The notes beneath the pieces were generated by a model. It searched no databases. It was not told the DNA's origin and saw only the letters and a list, made by a program, of their open reading frames with translations. Both the position numbers and the translations under genes were made by a program. A DNA stretch of 10,225 nt, taken from NCBI GenBank assembly GCA_028276125.1, contig JAPYWY010000032.1:1-10225 (forward strand), read 5' to 3'. Shown here in pieces: positions 6,295-10,225 of this stretch (position 1 is the first letter of the stretch; each line of letters starts with the position of its first letter). The stretch comes from Pseudothermotoga sp. (lineage in GTDB: Bacteria > Thermotogota > Thermotogae > Thermotogales > DSM-5069).

Positions 6295-7922
6295 AGATGA
6301 TAGGTGCCTCCATAGGAAGCTGTGTTCACAACGTTGGTTTGCTCAATTTTCTCAACTTGGCGAGACAGAACGGTTACGAGACGCTGTACATAGGTTCCGC
6401 CGTACCGGTAGAGAAACTCGCGGATGAGATAGAGAGACACAATCCTGATGTCGTTGCGATGAGTTACAGACTCGGTGCGGAAGCACTGAGAAATCTTCTG
6501 CAAACCTTGGAACATCTGTTGAAGGAACGTGGTCTTCTGAACAAGACATACATCTTTGGCGGCACGGTGGAGACGGCCAGTGTCGCAAGAACATTCAATT
6601 TTATAAGCAAGGCCTTCGATGGGACCGAAGAGATGGATGAAATCGTCATGTTCTTGAGAGGAGAGGCGAGGAAATTACAAAAAATGGAGATTTACCCGCA
6701 GAGGCTGGGTGAAAGAATAAAATTCAAAAGCCCTTTTCCTCTCATACGACATCACATAGGGTTACAAACGCTCGAAGAAACCATAAAAGAGATCGAAAAA
6801 ATGGCAGATTCTCAATTGCTGGACGTGATATCCATCGCACCGGATCAGAACTGTCAGCAGTTCTTTTTCGAGCCAGAAAAGATGGATCCAAAGCAGGATG
6901 GCGCTGGTGGAGCACCGATAAGAACAAGAGAAGACTTCGTGAGGTTGTACGAGGCCAGCAGAAGAGGAAATTATCCGCTCGTCAGGTGCTACGCGGGCAC
7001 GAGACACATGGTGGAGTTTTCAAGACTGCTGAAAGAGACACTTAACAACGCGTGGGCGGCGATACCGCTCATGTGGTACAGCGACCTCGACAGGCGCTCC
7101 GACAGACCTTTGCTCGAAGCGATTAAGGAGAACATGGAGGCGATACGCTGGAACGGCGAGAACGATGTGCCAGTTGAGGTGACCGACTCTCACCAGTGGG
7201 CTTTGAGATTAGCACACGATGCTGTGGAAGTTGCCGCGGCGTACCTCGCCACCTTCGCGGCCAAGAAGCTCGGTGTGAAGGAGTACGTGCAACAGTTCAT
7301 GCTGGAAACACCCGTGGGTTTGTCACCAAAAGGTGACATCGCCAAGATGATGGCGAAAAGGGAACTCGTCGAAAGCCTCGCAGATGAAAATTTCAAAACT
7401 TATCGAATGATAAGAACGGGTCTGATGTCTATGCCAGCAGACCTCGATGCGGCAAAGGGACAGATAGGCGTCTCCATGTTCTACGGCATGGCGCTCGAGC
7501 CGCACATAGTCCACGTCGTTGCCTATTGTGAATCTGAGAAGAGAGCCACGGCAAGGGAGATCATAGAGAGCGTCAAGATTGCCAGAAGGGCCATAAACGT
7601 CGCACTGCGTGGTGTCTCAGATCCTTTGGCGGATCCATGGGTTCGAAGCGAGAAGGAGCGGATCAAAGAAGAAGCTTTGCAGATAATCGATGCCATCAAG
7701 TCACTCGGTGGCTCCGATGAAGAGTTACTCAATCCAGAGATACTCTTTGAAGCCGTTAAGATTGGAATACTGGACGCTCCGGCACTCAAAGGTTTCTCCG
7801 TGGCGAAAAGCCAGGTCAGAACCGCGATAATAGACGGACAATGCAGGTGCGTTGATGAAAACGGAAGAGTAATGAGTGAGAAGGAAAGACTTGCAAAAAT
7901 TCTGGGGAGGTCACATGAATGA
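6291..7922 (+). CDS. cobalamin-binding glutamate-mutase-like protein (S and E domains fused)
   Basis: Residues about 2-125 form a B12-binding Rossmann-like domain: SIGSCVHNVG (7-16) aligns with the DxHxxG loop, with His13 as the lower cobalt ligand, Ser58 in the next motif and GG at 90-91. The usual Asp of the loop is Cys11. Residues about 150-543 look like the TIM barrel of glutamate mutase subunit E: PLVRCYAGTR (229-238) resembles its PLQARHGT segment, HQW (301-303) is shared, and the C-terminal stretch from the LDAP near 495 to the IDGQCRC near 515 resembles its end. These comparisons are from memory. The family performs adenosylcobalamin radical carbon-skeleton rearrangements; here S and E would be one chain. 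ATG 6291 overlaps the previous stop; an ATG at 6285 is possible but abuts the GGAGGAGGG ribosome site. The substrate is unknown and activity is unproven. Confidence 0.75.
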   Translation: MKMIGASIGSCVHNVGLLNFLNLARQNGYETLYIGSAVPVEKLADEIERHNPDVVAMSYRLGAEALRNLLQTLEHLLKERGLLNKTYIFGGTVETASVARTFNFISKAFDGTEEMDEIVMFLRGEARKLQKMEIYPQRLGERIKFKSPFPLIRHHIGLQTLEETIKEIEKMADSQLLDVISIAPDQNCQQFFFEPEKMDPKQDGAGGAPIRTREDFVRLYEASRRGNYPLVRCYAGTRHMVEFSRLLKETLNNAWAAIPLMWYSDLDRRSDRPLLEAIKENMEAIRWNGENDVPVEVTDSHQWALRLAHDAVEVAAAYLATFAAKKLGVKEYVQQFMLETPVGLSPKGDIAKMMAKRELVESLADENFKTYRMIRTGLMSMPADLDAAKGQIGVSMFYGMALEPHIVHVVAYCESEKRATAREIIESVKIARRAINVALRGVSDPLADPWVRSEKERIKEEALQIIDAIKSLGGSDEELLNPEILFEAVKIGILDAPALKGFSVAKSQVRTAIIDGQCRCVDENGRVMSEKERLAKILGRSHE

Positions 7923-8836
7923 AAGTTGCCGTCGTCTACGATCTTGAAAACCTCGACGAATCACGTGTCAAAATGATCGACAGCGTGTGTGAGGCTTTGT
8001 CGAAACATCACGACGTTGAAAAGCTTCCATTTGGCAATGACTTCATTGAGCGCGTCAAGACCTTCGATGCGGTCTTCAATCTGTCGACTGCACACCTTCA
8101 AATGCACGTTCCTGCGATACTCGACGTTCTGAGAATACCCTATACGGGTTCTTCTGCACTCGCACACGCTCTTTGCACCGACAAGATCTTGACCAAGATC
8201 CTTCTTCAGCATTACGGAATACCAACGCCGAATTTTTCCGTCGTACCGGTGGGTGAAGATCCACAAACTCTGGATTTTCGTCCCGCCATAGTGAAACCTT
8301 CGAGACAGGGTAGTGCGAAGGGAATCGGCGCCGATTCGGTGGTCGAAAGTGTGGAAGCACTCAAAAGAGCTGTGAAGAGGGTGCACGAAGAGTTCAAAGA
8401 ACCAGCTTTGGTGGAAGAGTTCATAGAGGGAAAAGAACTCAGTGTGGGTATCGTCGCAGGGGAAGTGTTGCCCATACTCGAGATAGATTTCTCCGCCTTG
8501 CCCGATGGACTTGAGCGGTTTTACTCCTACAGGGTGAAACATTACTATGGTGAGCAGACGCGTTACTTTTGTCCTGCTCGCATCGATGAAGATCTGAGAA
8601 GAAAGATAGAGCATTACGCACGAATGGCTTTCAAGGCTTTGAACTTGAGAAACTACACTCGCATGGATCTTCGCGTGAGGGGGAACGAAGTCTATTTCCT
8701 CGATGTGAACTCGCTTCCAATGCTCACTCCAAACTATTCCGACATAGTCAAAATGGCTGAAGCAGCAAAGCTGAGTTACGAGGAATTGATCCTCAAGATA
8801 TTCGACGACGCAGTGCGTTGTTCACGAGACCTTTGA
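7919..8836 (+). CDS. ATP-grasp ligase, D-alanine-D-alanine ligase-like
   Basis: This is a 305-residue cytoplasmic ligase of the ATP-grasp fold. Family features in order are PYTGSSALAHALCTDK (74-89), the glycine-rich ATP loop KPSRQGSAKG (126-135), VEEFIEGKE (165-173), and a metal site formed by Asp250 (RMD), Asp262 and Asn264 in DVNSLPMLTP. True Ddl enzymes have Glu-x-Asn followed by PGxT; here Glu is Asp and the Gly is Met. The N-terminal Ser-Glu motif that holds the first D-Ala is absent (the strand reads VAVVYDLENLDESR). It therefore probably joins a carboxylate to an amine using ATP, but not D-Ala to D-Ala. ATG 7919 overlaps the previous stop as ATGA, with a GGGGAGGT ribosome site at 7904-7911, so it is coupled to the mutase-like gene. 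The fold is secure and the substrate unknown. Confidence 0.85.
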   Translation: MKVAVVYDLENLDESRVKMIDSVCEALSKHHDVEKLPFGNDFIERVKTFDAVFNLSTAHLQMHVPAILDVLRIPYTGSSALAHALCTDKILTKILLQHYGIPTPNFSVVPVGEDPQTLDFRPAIVKPSRQGSAKGIGADSVVESVEALKRAVKRVHEEFKEPALVEEFIEGKELSVGIVAGEVLPILEIDFSALPDGLERFYSYRVKHYYGEQTRYFCPARIDEDLRRKIEHYARMAFKALNLRNYTRMDLRVRGNEVYFLDVNSLPMLTPNYSDIVKMAEAAKLSYEELILKIFDDAVRCSRDL

Positions 8837-8904
8837 AATGGCACCTTTGTTGTACAGATCTTTGAAAATTCGTGCTGGAACCTCGCACAAGATGATTGAT
8901 GTAG

Positions 8905-8910
8905 TAATAT
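8905..8910 (+). promoter_or_regulatory. possible -10 element (TAATAT) just upstream of rnhB
   Basis: TAATAT lies 9 bases before the rnhB ATG. If used, transcription would begin almost at the start codon, giving a leaderless or near-leaderless message. No convincing -35 is seen. The 83-base gap 8837-8919 shows no terminator, so rnhB may also be read through from the ligase gene. Confidence 0.2.
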
Positions 8911-8919
8911 AGATCCTTG

Positions 8920-9600
8920 ATGAGAAGAGAGCTGTTCCTTTTTGACGAATTTTACAGATCGAGTTTTGGCACCATCATAGGAGTCGACGAGGCTGGGAGA
9001 GGTTGCATAGCGGGACCCGTGGTCGCCGCCGCGGTTGTATTGTTCGAGCCACTGGATGTGTACGATTCGAAACAACTGAGTGCACACCAGAGAGAGCGTC
9101 TCTTCGGGGAGATACAAAAGTGTGCGAAGGTTGGAGTGGGAATAGCATCCGAAGAAGAGATAGACCTCTACAATATCTTGAACGCGACGAAGATCGCCAT
9201 GAATCGTGCACTCGAGAATCTTCACTATCCCAATGCTTTCGTTTTGGTCGATGGAAAGTCACTGAAACTTTCTCAACAGGGTACGTGCATAGTAAAAGGC
9301 GATATGAAGAGTGCTTCCATCGCTGCGGCATCGATAGTTGCGAAAGTGACGCGAGACCACCTCATGGAAGAGCTCCATGAGCGATATCCCAACTACGGTT
9401 TCCACAGGCACAAAGGTTATCCAACCAAAGAGCATCTGGAAAACCTCCGTCGTTATGGCCCGACGAGTTTTCACAGGCTCACGTTCAAGCCCGTTCTGGA
9501 AATGCTCACTGAAGAACTGCTTGCAAAGATAGTTGAAAGAGATTCACAGCGTTTCTCCGCCGTTCTGAGGAAGATGAACCGAGTTGTTTCTTCCACTTAA
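8920..9600 (+). CDS. rnhB: ribonuclease HII
   Basis: The enzyme nicks RNA-DNA hybrids, starting ribonucleotide excision from DNA and helping remove RNA primers. The active-site carboxylates are all present: Asp23 and Glu24 in VDEAGRG, Asp111 in LVDGK and Asp128 in VKGD. The GRG motif (27-29) that reads the RNA-DNA junction and the Tyr in HKGYPTKEH are also kept, as is AAASIVAKVTRD. Much of the chain follows T. maritima RNase HII as I remember it, including NATKIAMNRALENL. At 226 residues it has a normal length. ATG 8920 is chosen over the adjacent TTG 8917; neither has a recognisable ribosome site, unlike every other gene here. It follows the ligase gene by 83 bases with no clear terminator between them. 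Confidence 0.96.
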   Translation: MRRELFLFDEFYRSSFGTIIGVDEAGRGCIAGPVVAAAVVLFEPLDVYDSKQLSAHQRERLFGEIQKCAKVGVGIASEEEIDLYNILNATKIAMNRALENLHYPNAFVLVDGKSLKLSQQGTCIVKGDMKSASIAAASIVAKVTRDHLMEELHERYPNYGFHRHKGYPTKEHLENLRRYGPTSFHRLTFKPVLEMLTEELLAKIVERDSQRFSAVLRKMNRVVSST

Positions 9601-9646
9601 TTTCCCTTAACTCGCACGCAAAATTCCCCGTGTTAAAGTACATCCA

Positions 9647-9652
9647 TATAAA
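9647..9652 (+). promoter_or_regulatory. possible -10 element (TATAAA) for glnA
   Basis: TATAAA lies 21 bases before the glnA ATG, leaving room for a short leader with the AGGGGGAG ribosome site at 9661-9668. The -35 region (TTCCCC at 17-base spacing) is weak. No GlnR-type operator or other nitrogen-control site was recognised in the 73-base gap. Confidence 0.35.
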
Positions 9653-9673
9653 AATTGCGAAGGGGGAGTCGGA

Positions 9674-10225
9674 ATGAAAGCGGAGGATGTTTTGAAGCTC
9701 GTGGAGGAGGAAAATGTTCAGTTCGTGAGGTTGCAGTTCTCGGACATCAACGGGAACATCAAGAATGTGGAGATACCCACTCAAGAGCTATCCAGAGCCT
9801 TTGAAAGGGGCATCATGTTCGACGGTTCATCCATCGAAGGCTTCGTGAGAATCGAAGAATCGGACATGTACCTCAGGCCGGATCCAGAAACTTTCGCTAT
9901 CTTGCCGTGGACAATCGATGGTATCAAGAGTGCGAGGATGATCTGCGATGTGTACAAGCCTGATGGAACACCATTCGAGGGAGACCCGCGATACAGACTG
10001 AAACTCGTCGTCGAAAAGGCAAAGAAGATGGGCTTTGTGGCCTACGCCGGTCCTGAACTTGAATTCTTCGTTGTACCGAGAGATTCGAGAGGTTTTCCGA
10101 TTGCGGAGACGCTCGATCGAGGAAGCTATTTCGACTTGTTACCGCTGAACCAAGTCGAATCTTTGAGAAGCGAAGCAGCTGTGGCGCTCAGGACGATGGG
10201 CATCGATGTCGAAGCGTCACACCAT
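9674..10225 (+). CDS. glnA: glutamine synthetase type I, N-terminal part (runs off window)
   Basis: The enzyme makes glutamine from glutamate, ammonia and ATP and is the main ammonia-assimilating step. The 184 codons visible include the N-terminal beta-grasp domain (QLQFSDINGNIKNVEIP, residues about 19-36; the first Leu-Gln is written approximately), the FDGSSIEGF motif near residue 53, DMYLRPDPETFA, the catalytic-domain GPELEFF near residue 130, and GIDVEASHH at the end, where the family continues EVAPGQHE. The frame stays open to the right edge, so the gene is cut by the window and not damaged. The ATG follows AGGGGGAG by 5 bases. The sequence matches the GSI-alpha type found in Thermotogae and Firmicutes. 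A link to the upstream amino-acid cassette is possible, but rnhB lies between them. Confidence 0.95.
   Translation, partial: MKAEDVLKLVEEENVQFVRLQFSDINGNIKNVEIPTQELSRAFERGIMFDGSSIEGFVRIEESDMYLRPDPETFAILPWTIDGIKSARMICDVYKPDGTPFEGDPRYRLKLVVEKAKKMGFVAYAGPELEFFVVPRDSRGFPIAETLDRGSYFDLLPLNQVESLRSEAAVALRTMGIDVEASHH

Noticed and set aside
7961..8614. Minus-strand open frame of 217 codons opposite the ATP-grasp gene
   Set aside because: No motif and no start signal; the plus strand has a complete ATP-grasp signature.
8869..8890. GTGC...GCAC pair after the ATP-grasp gene, considered as a terminator
   Set aside because: The stem is only about 4 bp and no T-run follows.
9631..9642. TGTTAAAGTACA upstream of glnA, considered as a GlnR/TnrA-type nitrogen operator
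   Set aside because: It does not fit the TGTNA-N7-TNACA pattern; the symmetry is limited to three outer bases.

Overview
The window looks like chromosome from a thermophilic bacterium of the order Thermotogales, with a moderate-GC Pseudothermotoga-type genome the best guess. The main reasons are an RNase HII that closely follows the Thermotoga maritima enzyme as I remember it, heavy AGA/AGG arginine use, strong GGAGG-type ribosome sites, GTG and TTG starts, and tightly packed genes. No mobile elements, CRISPR arrays, tRNAs or rRNAs were seen. No gene-free stretch exceeds 300 bases; the longest is about 140 bases.

Layout. Bases 2-1615 (+) hold the 3' end of an alpha/beta hydrolase (esterase-like) gene and a DMT/EamA-family transporter whose C-terminus carries an extra DUF4258-like domain. 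A strong hairpin at 1718-1743 separates them from a convergent minus-strand block. That block reads, in transcription order, a Nudix hydrolase (5074-4547), a long-form dihydropteroate synthase folP (4584-3397, overlapping the Nudix gene by 38 bases) and a family-5 peptide-type ABC binding protein (3281-1746). A good extended -10 promoter (5094-5102) lies just ahead of the Nudix gene.

Divergently, on the plus strand, comes the most interesting part: three genes joined by two ATGA stop/start overlaps. They encode an opine-dehydrogenase-family oxidoreductase (5212-6294), a cobalamin-binding protein that appears to fuse the S and E parts of a glutamate-mutase-like enzyme (6291-7922), and an ATP-grasp ligase resembling D-Ala-D-Ala ligase but lacking key substrate-site features (7919-8836). 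Together they suggest an uncharacterised amino-acid pathway: a B12-dependent rearrangement, NAD(P)H-linked C-N chemistry, and ATP-driven amide or peptide bond formation. The substrate cannot be read from the sequence.

After this cassette come rnhB (8920-9600), which has no clear ribosome site, and the first 184 codons of glnA (type I glutamine synthetase), which runs off the right edge.
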